Notes: generated by a model from the sequence alone, not told the origin. 64,000 nucleotides of DNA from Enterobacter sp. 638 (GCF_000016325.1 NC_009436.1:3410001-3474000), one strand, 5' to 3'; counted from the stretch's first letter, positions 7,840 through 16,279 are shown. Translations and numbers: made by a program.

Positions 7840-8723
7840 AGCGTTTGTGCACCCGCTAAAATATGCGCAATAAAATGCGTGAGTTTTGGCAGCGGACGCA
7901 AATCCTGACGCCACAATAAATGCACCGGCCTTGGCTCAGGGGTAAAATCCTCCAGCACGCGTATCAATTTTCCCTTCGCCAACTCTTCTGCCACCAGCAC
8001 TTCGGGCTGTAATAGCAAACCCGCTCCGGCAATCGCCGCCATGCGTAAACCGTAGCCATCGTTACAGCGTAAAATCGCGTCGCGCTTCCAGCGCACCTCT
8101 CCTTCGACGCCCGGCAGCCGCCACTCGTTACGCGCCGTCCACACCGTATGCGACAGACACAAATGATCGACCAGATCGGCGGGTGTTTGCGGCGTGCCGT
8201 GTCGTGCCAGATATTCCGGTGCCGCGCAGATCACCATCCGATAGGGACAGAGATATTTCGCTACCAGATCGTCGTTATGAACTTCGCCAATGCGGATCGC
8301 CAGATCGATGCCTTCATCGACCAGATCAACCCGCCGGTTCGTCAGATCCAGCTCAACCCGCACGTCCGGCCAGAGTTGCAAAAACGTGGCGGTGAGCGGC
8401 GCAATCACGCAGCCACCCAATGACGTCGGTGCGCTGACGCGCAGCGTTCCGGCAGGCGCAGTGCGCAATCGCTCGACGGCACTTTCCGCAATCGACACCT
8501 GCTCCAGCACGCGTTTTGCCTCGTCAAAGTACACGCGTCCGGCGTCGGTCAGGCTTTGACGGCGGGTATTGCGCTCCAGCAGACGCGTGCCCAGCTGTGT
8601 TTCCAGCAGCGCGATATATTTCCCCACCATCACCGCTGACATCTCCAGCCGTGACGCCGCGCCGGTAAAGCTGCCGCTCTCCACCACCGCGATAAACGTC
8701 TCCATGCCGCGAAGCTTATCCAT
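7827..8723 (-). CDS. LysR-family transcriptional regulator
   Basis: A 298-residue LysR regulator. The N-terminal winged helix-turn-helix covers residues 1-60 (METFIAVVESGSFTGAASRL, LETQLGTRLLERNTRRQSLT), followed by a two-lobed effector domain (RVSAPTSLGGCVIAPL onward). It is closest by pattern to the subgroup with a DxAIR effector-domain motif (DLAIRIGEV near residue 138), of the DmlR/YhjC/AaeR type. It is transcribed divergently from the SDR gene across a 97-bp gap containing a GTTAG-N7-CTAAC palindrome, so control of that gene is likely. The inducer is unknown. Confidence 0.88.
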   Translation of the reverse strand: MDKLRGMETFIAVVESGSFTGAASRLEMSAVMVGKYIALLETQLGTRLLERNTRRQSLTDAGRVYFDEAKRVLEQVSIAESAVERLRTAPAGTLRVSAPTSLGGCVIAPLTATFLQLWPDVRVELDLTNRRVDLVDEGIDLAIRIGEVHNDDLVAKYLCPYRMVICAAPEYLARHGTPQTPADLVDHLCLSHTVWTARNEWRLPGVEGEVRWKRDAILRCNDGYGLRMAAIAGAGLLLQPEVLVAEELAKGKLIRVLEDFTPEPRPVHLLWRQDLRPLPKLTHFIAHILAGAQTLTSP

Positions 8724-8737
8724 ATTACAAACCCCTG

Positions 8738-8754
8738 GTTAGCAATCATCTAAC
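8738..8754. promoter_or_regulatory. Candidate LysR operator in the lysR/SDR gap
   Basis: The palindrome GTTAG-CAATCAT-CTAAC (5-bp arms, 7-bp spacer) contains a T-N11-A core as expected for LysR-type boxes. It lies 15 bp from the regulator start and 67 bp from the SDR start. Binding is inferred from position and symmetry only. Confidence 0.5.
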
Positions 8755-8820
8755 TTTAGCCCAGTTTATCTCATATTTAATTTATTAAAGAATGGAGGCA
8801 CACAACATGAGGAGTCAGCG

Positions 8821-9423
8821 ATGAAAATTGTCATTATTGGTGCCAGCGGTACGGTAGGTCGTGCGGTAACGGAAGAGTTGAGCCGTCGCCACGAGGTGAT
8901 CCGCGTGGGTCATACAAGCGGTGATGAACAGGTGGATATCACCTCGCAGGAGAGCGTCCAGGCGCTGTTCGAGAAAATCGGCCCGGTGGATGCGATTGTC
9001 TCCGCGAGCGGCAGCCTGCATTTTGGCCCGCTGGCGACCATGAAAGACAGTGATTTCAATCAGGGATTGCAGGACAAATTGCTGGGCCAGGTGCGACTGG
9101 CGCTCACCGGTCAGCACTACCTGAATGAAGGCGGTTCGATCACCTTGATAAGCGGCATTGTGGCGCACGAGCCAATTGCCCAGGGCGTCAACGCCACCAC
9201 GGTCAATGCTGCGCTGGAAGGTTTTGTCCGCGCCGCCGCCTGTGAACTGCCGCGCGGCATTCGTATCAACCTGATAAGCCCGACGGTGTTGAGCGAATCA
9301 GCCGAAGCCTATGACGGATTTTTCCCGGGCTTTGAGAGCGTACCCGCCGCGACCGTCGCGCTGGCCTATCGCCGCAGCGTTGAGGGTGTCCAGAGCGGGC
9401 GGGTGTACAAAGTGGGTTACTGA
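8821..9423 (+). CDS. Short-chain dehydrogenase/reductase-like protein lacking the catalytic Tyr/Lys
   Basis: A 200-residue Rossmann protein with the nucleotide-binding motif IGASGTVG at residues 6-13 and SASGSLHFGPL near residue 60, the positions of the SDR NNAG motif. Where classical SDRs have Tyr-x-x-x-Lys before AALEGF, this protein reads NATTVNAALEGF, so both catalytic residues appear replaced by Ala and Asn. Small SDRs of this kind often sit beside LysR regulators in enterobacteria, and their substrates are unknown. It could be a redox-sensing or regulatory NAD(P)-binding protein, not an enzyme. Its last 7 bp overlap the convergent methyltransferase gene. Confidence 0.82.
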   Translation: MKIVIIGASGTVGRAVTEELSRRHEVIRVGHTSGDEQVDITSQESVQALFEKIGPVDAIVSASGSLHFGPLATMKDSDFNQGLQDKLLGQVRLALTGQHYLNEGGSITLISGIVAHEPIAQGVNATTVNAALEGFVRAAACELPRGIRINLISPTVLSESAEAYDGFFPGFESVPAATVALAYRRSVEGVQSGRVYKVGY

Positions 9424-10151
9424 GTTTTTTCAGCCGCGATCAGCACCAGCATCGGGCGTTCCGCTTCTTCAGCCAGCGCAGGCCAGGCATCCGTCTGCGC
9501 CTGCGTTGGCCCCCATTCGTTGACTTCACGAATCGTCAGCCCTGCCGCGATCAGCGCATTGAGCGTCGTGCCAAGCGTACGGTGATATTTGATAACACCG
9601 TCCGCCAGCCAGTTGCTGACCCGCTCGCCCTCCTGCTGATACTGATTCACACCCCAAAAACGCACACCGTTATCATCGGTGAGCCAACCCTGACGCAACG
9701 CGCAGGTGTAGATTGGGTGTTCCATCGAAAACACCAGACTGCCGCCGGGTTTCAGCGCGCGCTGAATTTTGGCAAACAGGGTGTCGAGTTCCGGCAGGTA
9801 ATGCAGCGCCAGCGAGCTGTAAACCAGATCGAGACTGTTTTCTGCCAGCGTCAGCAACTCCAGACTGGCGCGTTGATAGTGAATCGCCGCGTCGTCGGTC
9901 AGCTCCGCGGCGCGTGCGAGCATTTTTTCCGAGATATCAACGCCCGTCACCTGCGTGGCGCCCCTTTCCCGCGCCACGCGGCAGAACCAGCCGTAACCGC
10001 AGCCGAGATCGACTACCGATTTCCCGCGCAAATCCGGCAGCATCGTTTTCAGTGCGGGCCACTCGGGCGCGCCATCCAGCCCCTGCACCGAGCGCGGAAG
10101 CTGCGCGTAGCCTTCGAAAAACGCCGGATTGTCGTAGATATTCTGTGCCAT
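9417..10151 (-). CDS. SAM-dependent class I methyltransferase
   Basis: A 244-residue protein with the SAM motif VVDLGCGYGWFCR near residues 46-58, the acidic ribose-binding residue in VTGVDISEKM, and the post-I motifs LDLVYSSLALHYL and LKPGGSLVFSMEHP. This is the Methyltransf_11/UbiE-like fold, and the substrate cannot be read from the sequence. I start it at ATG 10151 (MAQNIYDNPAFF) with AGAGGGATC upstream; the longer reading begins inside a GC-poor leader with no ribosome-binding site. It is convergent with the SDR gene and has no operon partner. Confidence 0.85.
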   Translation of the reverse strand: MAQNIYDNPAFFEGYAQLPRSVQGLDGAPEWPALKTMLPDLRGKSVVDLGCGYGWFCRVARERGATQVTGVDISEKMLARAAELTDDAAIHYQRASLELLTLAENSLDLVYSSLALHYLPELDTLFAKIQRALKPGGSLVFSMEHPIYTCALRQGWLTDDNGVRFWGVNQYQQEGERVSNWLADGVIKYHRTLGTTLNALIAAGLTIREVNEWGPTQAQTDAWPALAEEAERPMLVLIAAEKTQ

Positions 10152-10240
10152 GTGAGATCCCTCTGTAAGAATGTGCTTAAGAGTATACCTCTCGCTTTGT
10201 TCTCTCCCCAAAGGTTGAGAGTTCCCCACAAATTAACAAT

Positions 10241-10578
10241 TTGCACAATGTACTCCCTCTCCTCTTTGGGGAGAGGGCTGGGGTGAGGGGGAGCATGCGG
10301 CTCAGGAGGTTATTCCGTTCACTTCCAGTCTCGTGCTTATCTATGATGACGGAACCGGTGAACGTGCCAGGGCGGCTCAGTCGCCGCCGCCCTGGCGACC
10401 CGGGCTCCCGGCAAGAAAATCGCCGCTTCGCGGTACCCCTCATCTTATTCCTTACGGCTGTCGGGGACGAGCGCTGCAACGTCCCTGTAAATGCGCCCTC
10501 GCCGCGCATCCATGCGCGTCGCCCCGGCTTTCAGTCAACGACTCGGCGATTTACAGCCGGACCATGTCATCGCTGTAA
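10241..10578 (+). repeat. Large noncoding composite repeat, copy 1
   Basis: This fills the gap between the methyltransferase and amidohydrolase genes. It begins with TTGCACAATGTACTCCCTC, has a CTCTCC/GGAGAGGG hairpin with GGGGTGAGGGGGAGCA, then a segment ending TTCCGTTCAC, then GTGAACGTG and a 10-bp hairpin (GCCAGGGCGG/CCGCCCTGGC). It continues with CGGCAAGAAAATCGCCGCTT and ends in CGATTTACAGCCGGACC and CATCGCTGTA. The same ordered blocks occur in inverse orientation at 30657-32406, where an IS481 element interrupts them. The reading frames across it have no ribosome-binding sites and differ between copies, so I regard it as noncoding. A mobile or BIME-like origin is inferred. Confidence 0.75.
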
Positions 10579-10636
10579 GTCTGATATTTAGATGGCGTCA
10601 TTTTCATAGCTGTAGAAACAAAAGTTACTGGAGATT

Positions 10637-10657
10637 CCTCTCCCCAAAAAGGAGAGG
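10637..10657 (-). terminator. Hairpin downstream of the amidohydrolase gene
   Basis: Stem CCTCTCC/GGAGAGG with an A/C-rich loop, 17 bp past the amidohydrolase stop codon. It is the likely 3' boundary of the six-gene minus-strand operon. The T-run is weak on the minus strand. Confidence 0.5.
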
Positions 10658-10673
10658 AAGTAATTTGTGCGCA

Positions 10674-12053
10674 TCACCCCACCGCTCCCCACACCAGATT
10701 CCCTTTATGGAACGTGGCGGTTCGCGGCGAAATGCGCGCCACGGCTTCGGCAGAACAAGAGGCATCCACCAGCACGAAGCTGGCGTCATCTTGCGCCTTC
10801 GGCCACACGCGCTCGCCTTTGTCGTTGAGCGGCAGCACGTCACCTGTGGCGATCCCGAGCGCACGCGAGAGGGTTTGCTCGTTCGGACGGATATACAGCT
10901 GCGCGTACAAATTGGCTTTTTCGAGCATATCGCCCAGGCCGTACGGCGACCAGTGGTCGATCACGCTGTCGGTGCCCGTCATCACAAATACGCCTTTGTC
11001 GCGCAGCTGTTTGAGCGGCATGTGCATCGTGCCAATCGGCACGGTGGAAGCGATAGTGATCTGCTGCGCCGCCATGCGGGTTGCCAGCGCGTCGACCTGC
11101 TGTTCGTTGAGCATCGCCAGCGCAAAGCCGTGGCTGATGGTCAATTTGCCCTTCAGCTCCGGCGTTTTTTCAACGGTGTCGACCATGTAATTGACCGCCG
11201 CCACGCCCGCGGGGCTGGTTTCATGCAGATGAATGTCCACGCCTTTGTCGTAATCCAGCGCAATCTGGAACATGGTGTCGAGAGATTTCTCCATCGCGCC
11301 GTCAACGTTGGTCGGATCCAGCCCGCCAACGTAGTGCGCACCAGCCTGCATCGCCTCGCGCATCAGCGGCTCTGATTTTGAAAGCAGCAAACCGTGCTGC
11401 GGAAACGCCACGATTTCACACTCAAAACCGGCGGTGCGACGTGCCAGCACCGCCTGTAAATTTTCCAGATTTTTCAGGCCGGAAGTGGGTTCGATATTGC
11501 AGTGGCTGCGGGCAATGGTGGAGCCCTTCGACTGAATCAGATCGATGAGTTTTTCCGCGCGTTCCTGAGTATAAGGCTGCAACTCGGGCAACAGCTTGTG
11601 TTCGAGGCGGATCATATCCTGAATGGTGGTTCCCGCCGGACGATTGAGCGAGCGCCACGGGCCACCGTAAAACGTTTTGTCCAGATGGATATGCATGTCG
11701 CGCATCGTCGGGAGCATCAGCTTGCCGCCTGCATCGTAGTGCGGCAGCGTGGTGTCGGCGTGGCTTTTGTTATCACGCAGCGCGACAATTTTACCGTCTT
11801 TGATTTCCAGCGTTTTCAGTTCGGTGCGCGTGCTGACGGCCACGTCGCCCTCGAAGTGAAAACCCGCCTCCAGCAGCACGTTATCCAGATAATAGTGTTT
11901 CGCGGTGATGTTCATCGGTTTGCCGGTCTCGCAGGTCTGTTTCGCAGAATCAGCAGCATACGCGACGGAACCGGTCGCACCAAACAGCGCGCAGGCGGTG
12001 ACCATTTTGCCGCTCTGGCTGATAAACTCCCGGCGGCTTTTATTCTCATTCAT
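10674..12053 (-). CDS. Tat-exported amidohydrolase, cytosine deaminase-like
   Basis: A 459-residue protein with a twin-arginine signal (SRREFISQ near residues 6-13, hydrophobic stretch, then AYA|ADS) and an amidohydrolase TIM barrel. Metal-site motifs are visible: MRDMHIHLDKTF (HxH, about residues 118-129), ARSHCNIEP, DIHLHETSPAG (about residues 274-284), ISHGFALAML and the final Asp in TGTDSVIDHW. These match the CodA/atrazine-hydrolase subgroup, which deaminates or hydrolyses ring C-N bonds. It is the last gene of the catabolic operon, 16 bp after carbamate kinase. The export signal suggests that it acts in the periplasm on a compound whose product is then imported. The substrate is unknown. 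Confidence 0.85.
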   Translation of the reverse strand: MNENKSRREFISQSGKMVTACALFGATGSVAYAADSAKQTCETGKPMNITAKHYYLDNVLLEAGFHFEGDVAVSTRTELKTLEIKDGKIVALRDNKSHADTTLPHYDAGGKLMLPTMRDMHIHLDKTFYGGPWRSLNRPAGTTIQDMIRLEHKLLPELQPYTQERAEKLIDLIQSKGSTIARSHCNIEPTSGLKNLENLQAVLARRTAGFECEIVAFPQHGLLLSKSEPLMREAMQAGAHYVGGLDPTNVDGAMEKSLDTMFQIALDYDKGVDIHLHETSPAGVAAVNYMVDTVEKTPELKGKLTISHGFALAMLNEQQVDALATRMAAQQITIASTVPIGTMHMPLKQLRDKGVFVMTGTDSVIDHWSPYGLGDMLEKANLYAQLYIRPNEQTLSRALGIATGDVLPLNDKGERVWPKAQDDASFVLVDASCSAEAVARISPRTATFHKGNLVWGAVG

Positions 12054-12069
12054 CTTATCTTCCTTATTC

Positions 12070-13020
12070 TTATACGTTCACAATATGGGTGCCCGTTTCA
12101 CCGCGCAGCGCCGCGGGCAGGCAGTCTGGCGAGGTGATGATCACCCGTTTGCCGCCGTGCTGCAGGAATGCCAGGCTGGCAACGATTTTGGGTAACATGC
12201 TGCCCGCCGGAAAATGGCCCTCTTCCATATAGCGCGTCATCTGCGCAACGTTCACCGTGTCCAGCGCCAGCTGGTTCGGCTTGCCAAAGTTCACGCACAC
12301 CTTCTCGACGCCGGTGGTGATCACCAGTACGTCGGCGTGAATCTCACGCGCCAGCAGCGCGGTGGAGAGATCTTTATCGATGACGGCATCCACGCTTTGA
12401 TACTCGCCCGTTTCGGCGCGCGTCACCGGGATCCCGCCACCGCCTGCGCCGATCACCACGAAGCCTTTTTGCGTCAACGTTTTGATCGCGTCCGCTTCCA
12501 CGATCCGTATGGGTTGTGGAGAAGCCACCACGCGACGGTAGCCGCGCCCGGAGTCTTCAACGAAATGCCAGTCGGGATGGGCGAGCTGTAGCTCATCGCG
12601 CTGGGCTTCGCTGAAGAACGCGCCGATCGGTTTGGTAGGATGGGCAAAGCCGGGATCGTTTTTATCGACTTCAACCTGCGTGACGACCGTGACCGCTTTT
12701 TGCTCCCCGCGTGCGGCCAGGCGGTTGTTGAGCGCCTGCTGGATCAGATAGCCAATTCCGCCTTGCGTGTCTGCCACGCAGTTGGCGAGCGGGGTCAGCG
12801 GCAGTCCTTCGCGCTCATGCGCGATTTCGGCGCGACGCAGATCTAATCCCACCTGCGGGCCGTTGCCGTGCGTCAGGACGATGTCGTAATCGGAGGCCAG
12901 CATTTCCAGTACCGAGTCCGCGACCGCTTTGACCGCCTGCGCCTGATGTTCAATCGACTGGCTGGCGTTGTCTTTGATAATGCTGTTGCCGCCGATGGCG
13001 ACGACCATGAGTTCTTTCAT
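12070..13020 (-). CDS. Carbamate kinase (ArcC/AllK/YbcF type)
   Basis: A 316-residue amino-acid-kinase-fold enzyme that makes ATP from carbamoyl phosphate and ADP, releasing CO2 and NH3. It has MVVAIGGNSI at the N-terminus, VLTHGNGPQVG near residue 47, VIGAGGGGIPV near residue 200 and VIDKDLSTALLA near residue 224. The start is ATG 13020, with AAAGGA upstream and normal family length. The frame stays open 95 codons further, but that stretch only translates the GC-rich repeats at 13050-13297 and is rejected. In the operon it would draw energy from the carbamoyl phosphate produced by the AllF/AllG-like pair. Confidence 0.92.
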   Translation of the reverse strand: MKELMVVAIGGNSIIKDNASQSIEHQAQAVKAVADSVLEMLASDYDIVLTHGNGPQVGLDLRRAEIAHEREGLPLTPLANCVADTQGGIGYLIQQALNNRLAARGEQKAVTVVTQVEVDKNDPGFAHPTKPIGAFFSEAQRDELQLAHPDWHFVEDSGRGYRRVVASPQPIRIVEADAIKTLTQKGFVVIGAGGGGIPVTRAETGEYQSVDAVIDKDLSTALLAREIHADVLVITTGVEKVCVNFGKPNQLALDTVNVAQMTRYMEEGHFPAGSMLPKIVASLAFLQHGGKRVIITSPDCLPAALRGETGTHIVNV

Positions 13021-13049
13021 CTTTTTTCCTTTGAAAAAGTGCGGTCTGG

Positions 13050-13297
13050 TGCCCTCACCCCGGCCCTCTCCCACAGGGAGAGGGAGTAAAATCCCCTCAC
13101 TCTGTGGCCGAGAGCGAAAAAAATTACTCCGGGCAATCCCTCTCCCTGTGGAAGGATGTGAAGGCCACTCCGAACTGCCCCTCTCCCCGTGGGAGGAAGT
13201 AAATGCCGCTCCGAACTGCCCCCTCTCCCCGTGGGAGGATGTAAAGGCTACTCCGAGCTGTCCCCTCTCCCTGTGGGAGAGGGTTAGGGTGAGGGCA
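13050..13297. repeat. Inverted-repeat-bounded array of 41-42 bp tandem repeats
   Basis: This fills the 287-bp gap between the permease and carbamate-kinase genes. The outer boundaries are inverted copies: TGCCCTCACCC...CCCTCTCCC on the left and GGGAGAGGG...AGGGTGAGGGCA on the right. Inside, four tandem units begin at 13127, 13168, 13209 and 13251, each reading CTCCGA/GGC..TGCCCCTCTCCC(C/T)GTGG(G/A)AGGA(T/A)GT. The array lies inside a polycistronic unit, so its RNA would fold into several stable hairpins. It belongs to the same CTCTCCC/GGGAGAG hairpin class seen elsewhere in the window. It is not a CRISPR: the units are contiguous, without unique spacers. Confidence 0.8.
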
Positions 13298-13307
13298 TCA
13301 GGCATTA

Positions 13308-14852
13308 TCAGGACTCTGAAACCGGGGCTCCCGCACGCGCCGCTTCACGGCTTTCGAGGAAGTGTTTCACCACGAACATGCCGCTCATCATCAGGTAGGC
13401 CGTGACGAACGTCAGCGAGCTGCCCTCCGCGAAACCCACGACCGGCGCGTGGATCACGCCGAACAGTGCCAACAGCGCACCGACCGCGGCCGCAATCGCA
13501 CCGCGCAGCGGTTTATTGTTGATGGCGAAAATCGCGATACAGCCCCAGAGCATACTGGCGAGCGGTGCGCCGTTGCCGAGGTGCATCAGCCCTTCGTAGT
13601 AAATTCCTTTGCTGTGCAGCACGTCGGTGCCGATTTTCGCCGCGTTGGTTCCCGCCGCCCCCATCACGCTGTTCATCATGGTGAGCGCCCAGTTGGCGAT
13701 CCACGGGAACAGACAGATAAAGATGACGGGCACCTCCACTTTGGGCGTTTCCCTCACCACCTGGTTGGCAGTGACGACGCCAATAAACACCAGAATTGGC
13801 ACGATGGCGGTCATCGGAATGATGGCGAGCATAAACGCCCCCAGCCCGAACAGCGGCACGATGAACATGGTGATGCCAGACGCCAGCGTATAGCCGATGC
13901 TCGCGCCCATCGCTTTCCATCCCGCGTGACCAACGTAAACCGTCACCGGGAACGGGTTCCCCATCAAGCAGCCGAGCATCGACGCCAGACCGTTCGCCAG
14001 CATCACTTTGCGCGTTGGGTAGGGGTCGCCCGCCGCGTGGGCGCTTTCGATGTTCTCGAGGTCAAAGATGTAGTTCGCGAGTCCCAAAGGCACTGCCGAA
14101 GCCAGATACGGCAGCGCGTGCGGCAGGCCCTGCATAAAGCTGTCAACGTGGACTTCCGGTGGGTTAAAGCCAAACGACGACATCGACGCTTTAATCGCCT
14201 CCGGGCTTTGCAGACCGGAGATCCACGCCAGCGCCGTACCGGCAATCAGCAGCAGCAAACCGGTCGGAATGCGGGCAAAAATTGGCTTTTTGCCAAACCA
14301 GTTGATGAAGATCAGCAGCAGCACGATGAACGATACGGTCGGCGCTTCGAACGCCTGCAGCATCGGGTTCATCGCCAGCAGCAGCAGACCCAGGCCGGAC
14401 AAGCACGACAGCAGCACGGTGCGCGGAATCATCTTACGGATGGTTTCGCCGAGGAACGAACCGCCCGCCAGAATCATCGCTTCAACAAAACACCACACCA
14501 GACCAATCTGGATGGCAAAGTCAGCATCCCCGGTTTGCTGATAAACCGGCATGAGCACCAGAAACGTGACGGTAAAAATCGACGGTGCGCTGGGCCCAGA
14601 CGGCAGCGCGGTAACATCGTTACGTCCGGTTTGACGTGCCATTTGCAGGCCAAACCAGGTGTAACACACGCTCGCCACCAGCACCGCCAGCCCGAAGGCC
14701 GGCGCGATACGTCCATAAACAATCTCTTTCGGGATGCCGACGACAAAAATGAGCAGCCCCATCATGGTGAGCAAATTGGTCAGGTTGTTGGTCATCAACC
14801 CGAAATATGCCGCCCAGTCACCTCTTTTCCACTCCAGTTTGATGCTTTTCAT
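13308..14852 (-). CDS. NCS2/AzgA-like xanthine-uracil superfamily permease
   Basis: A 514-residue polytopic protein with about 12-14 membrane segments. Family features include the GDWAAYFGLMTNNLTNLL start, ALPSGPSAPSIFTVTFL near residue 84, and an ENIESAHAAGD segment near residue 265 that resembles the substrate-site helix of nucleobase transporters. It follows the AllG-like gene by 11 bp. The predicted role is proton-coupled uptake of a purine-, pyrimidine- or ureide-like substrate for the operon; the exact ligand cannot be read. The next gene, carbamate kinase, is separated by the repeat array. Confidence 0.82.
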   Translation of the reverse strand: MKSIKLEWKRGDWAAYFGLMTNNLTNLLTMMGLLIFVVGIPKEIVYGRIAPAFGLAVLVASVCYTWFGLQMARQTGRNDVTALPSGPSAPSIFTVTFLVLMPVYQQTGDADFAIQIGLVWCFVEAMILAGGSFLGETIRKMIPRTVLLSCLSGLGLLLLAMNPMLQAFEAPTVSFIVLLLIFINWFGKKPIFARIPTGLLLLIAGTALAWISGLQSPEAIKASMSSFGFNPPEVHVDSFMQGLPHALPYLASAVPLGLANYIFDLENIESAHAAGDPYPTRKVMLANGLASMLGCLMGNPFPVTVYVGHAGWKAMGASIGYTLASGITMFIVPLFGLGAFMLAIIPMTAIVPILVFIGVVTANQVVRETPKVEVPVIFICLFPWIANWALTMMNSVMGAAGTNAAKIGTDVLHSKGIYYEGLMHLGNGAPLASMLWGCIAIFAINNKPLRGAIAAAVGALLALFGVIHAPVVGFAEGSSLTFVTAYLMMSGMFVVKHFLESREAARAGAPVSES

Positions 14853-14863
14853 GGATGCTTACC

Positions 14864-16279
14864 TTATAGGAAGTAGCGATCGCGGAAGGTCAACAGCGCC
14901 TTTTCAAAACAGCTAAACGGCGGGTGAACGATGCCCGCCCCAATCATGCCAATACCGGCGTCTTTGTGGGCGATGGCGGTGTTAATGACCGGCAGAATGC
15001 CGCTGCCCGCCACTTTAGTGATATCAATCGCCGTCGGAATGCCCATAAACGAGAGCAGTGGAATGGTGACGTTCGGGTTTTCGCCGAGCGTGATTTCGCG
15101 CATCTGGCGCGAGAAGTCGACGGCTTCATCAACCGTACCGCCCACCAGCGCGACAATGGCCGGAGCCGTCGCCATTGCAAAACCGCCGATGCCGTAGGTT
15201 TCAGTGATGGCGCTGTCGCCAATGTCCAGACCGGAATCTTCAGGCTTGTAGCCCGCAAACATCGGGCCGATCACCTGCTGCGCCGGACCGGTAAACCATT
15301 GCCCCGGCAGACCGGAAATGCGCAGGCCGAATTCGTAACCGTTGCGCGCCATGGTGGTGACCACGGTGCTGTATTCAACGCCGTGGGCGGCATCCAGCGC
15401 GGCTTTGCACATCGCCATCCACGTTGGGCCGGAGAAGTAGTCACTGCTGGCGACAAACTCAAACACCTGGCGCTGCTGCTCAACCGGATAGCCCGCCTGA
15501 ATCAGCCCCGGCGTCAGCGCCTGAATCAGCAGCGTGGTGCCTGCGTTATTGCGGTTATGGCACTCGTCGCCCATGTGCAGCGCCTGCGCCAGCATCAACC
15601 GCAGATCGATTTCGCCGATAATCTTCATCGCGTCGCGCAGCATCGGGCCGAGCACGTCACGCATCCAGATCAGACGGTCGATCACGCTCTGGTCGTTGGC
15701 CCCCATACGCAGGATCTTCGCCATCTGCTCGCTGAGATTGGTGAACGCGCGGTTGCCGTAGGTTTTGTTTTCGACGATATGCATAAACATCGAGGCTGAC
15801 GTGACGCCCGCCATCGACCCGACGCAGTCGTGCTCGTGGCACGGCGAGAAGGTGATTTTGCCCGATGCGGCCAGCGTGTCGGCTTCGTCCAGATTGCTCG
15901 CCAGGCCTTCAAACACCAGCGCGCCCGTCACCGCACCTTTCATCGCGCCGCACATGTTTTCCCACGCCACCGGTGGGCCAGCGTGCAGAATGGTGGTGCG
16001 CGTCATGCCAGGCACCACGTTGATGGCCTGATCAAAGCCCACCAGCACCGGATGAGACTGAATGATGCGCTCCAGCGCGATGTTATTAGCGGCAGCGATT
16101 TTGTCGGCCAGCGGTTTGTTTGCCAGCTGATCCAGGGCTTCCACCACCTGCATATTGCCCTGCCCCGGCGGGGTCCAGTCGAGCTGCGTGACCGGAACGT
16201 GCTGCTTTTTCAGGTCGTCGCTGAATAGGGCGATACCGACGTTAATGACGTTCAACGGCTGGTTAAATAATGTTTTCAT
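14864..16279 (-). CDS. DUF1116 protein, AllG/YlbE-like carbamoyltransferase subunit
   Basis: A 471-residue DUF1116 protein, matching YlbE (AllG) in length and in blocks such as ALDQLANKPLADKIAAAN near residue 36, AGPPVAWENMCGAMKGAV near residue 100 and FSPCHEHDCVGSMAG near residue 146. In E. coli, FdrA, YlbE and YlbF have been assigned as the oxamate carbamoyltransferase of allantoin fermentation (oxalurate + Pi to oxamate + carbamoyl phosphate). The upstream stop and this start overlap (TAATG), so the AllF-like and AllG-like subunits are translationally coupled. The third subunit, AllH (DUF2877), is not encoded here. The substrate may therefore differ from oxalurate. Confidence 0.87.
   Translation of the reverse strand: MKTLFNQPLNVINVGIALFSDDLKKQHVPVTQLDWTPPGQGNMQVVEALDQLANKPLADKIAAANNIALERIIQSHPVLVGFDQAINVVPGMTRTTILHAGPPVAWENMCGAMKGAVTGALVFEGLASNLDEADTLAASGKITFSPCHEHDCVGSMAGVTSASMFMHIVENKTYGNRAFTNLSEQMAKILRMGANDQSVIDRLIWMRDVLGPMLRDAMKIIGEIDLRLMLAQALHMGDECHNRNNAGTTLLIQALTPGLIQAGYPVEQQRQVFEFVASSDYFSGPTWMAMCKAALDAAHGVEYSTVVTTMARNGYEFGLRISGLPGQWFTGPAQQVIGPMFAGYKPEDSGLDIGDSAITETYGIGGFAMATAPAIVALVGGTVDEAVDFSRQMREITLGENPNVTIPLLSFMGIPTAIDITKVAGSGILPVINTAIAHKDAGIGMIGAGIVHPPFSCFEKALLTFRDRYFL

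Noticed and set aside
13127..13292. Tandem repeats as CRISPR
   Set aside because: Units are contiguous with no unique spacers.
13021..13305. 95-residue N-terminal extension of carbamate kinase
   Set aside because: It only translates the GC-rich tandem repeats; the true family start MKELMVVAIGG at 13020 has a good ribosome-binding site and gives normal length.
13362..14876. 504-codon open frame on the plus strand, opposite the permease gene
   Set aside because: Its His/Arg/Gln-rich composition is typical of antisense frames of GC-rich membrane-protein genes; there is no ribosome-binding site or domain, and the minus-strand permease is unambiguous.
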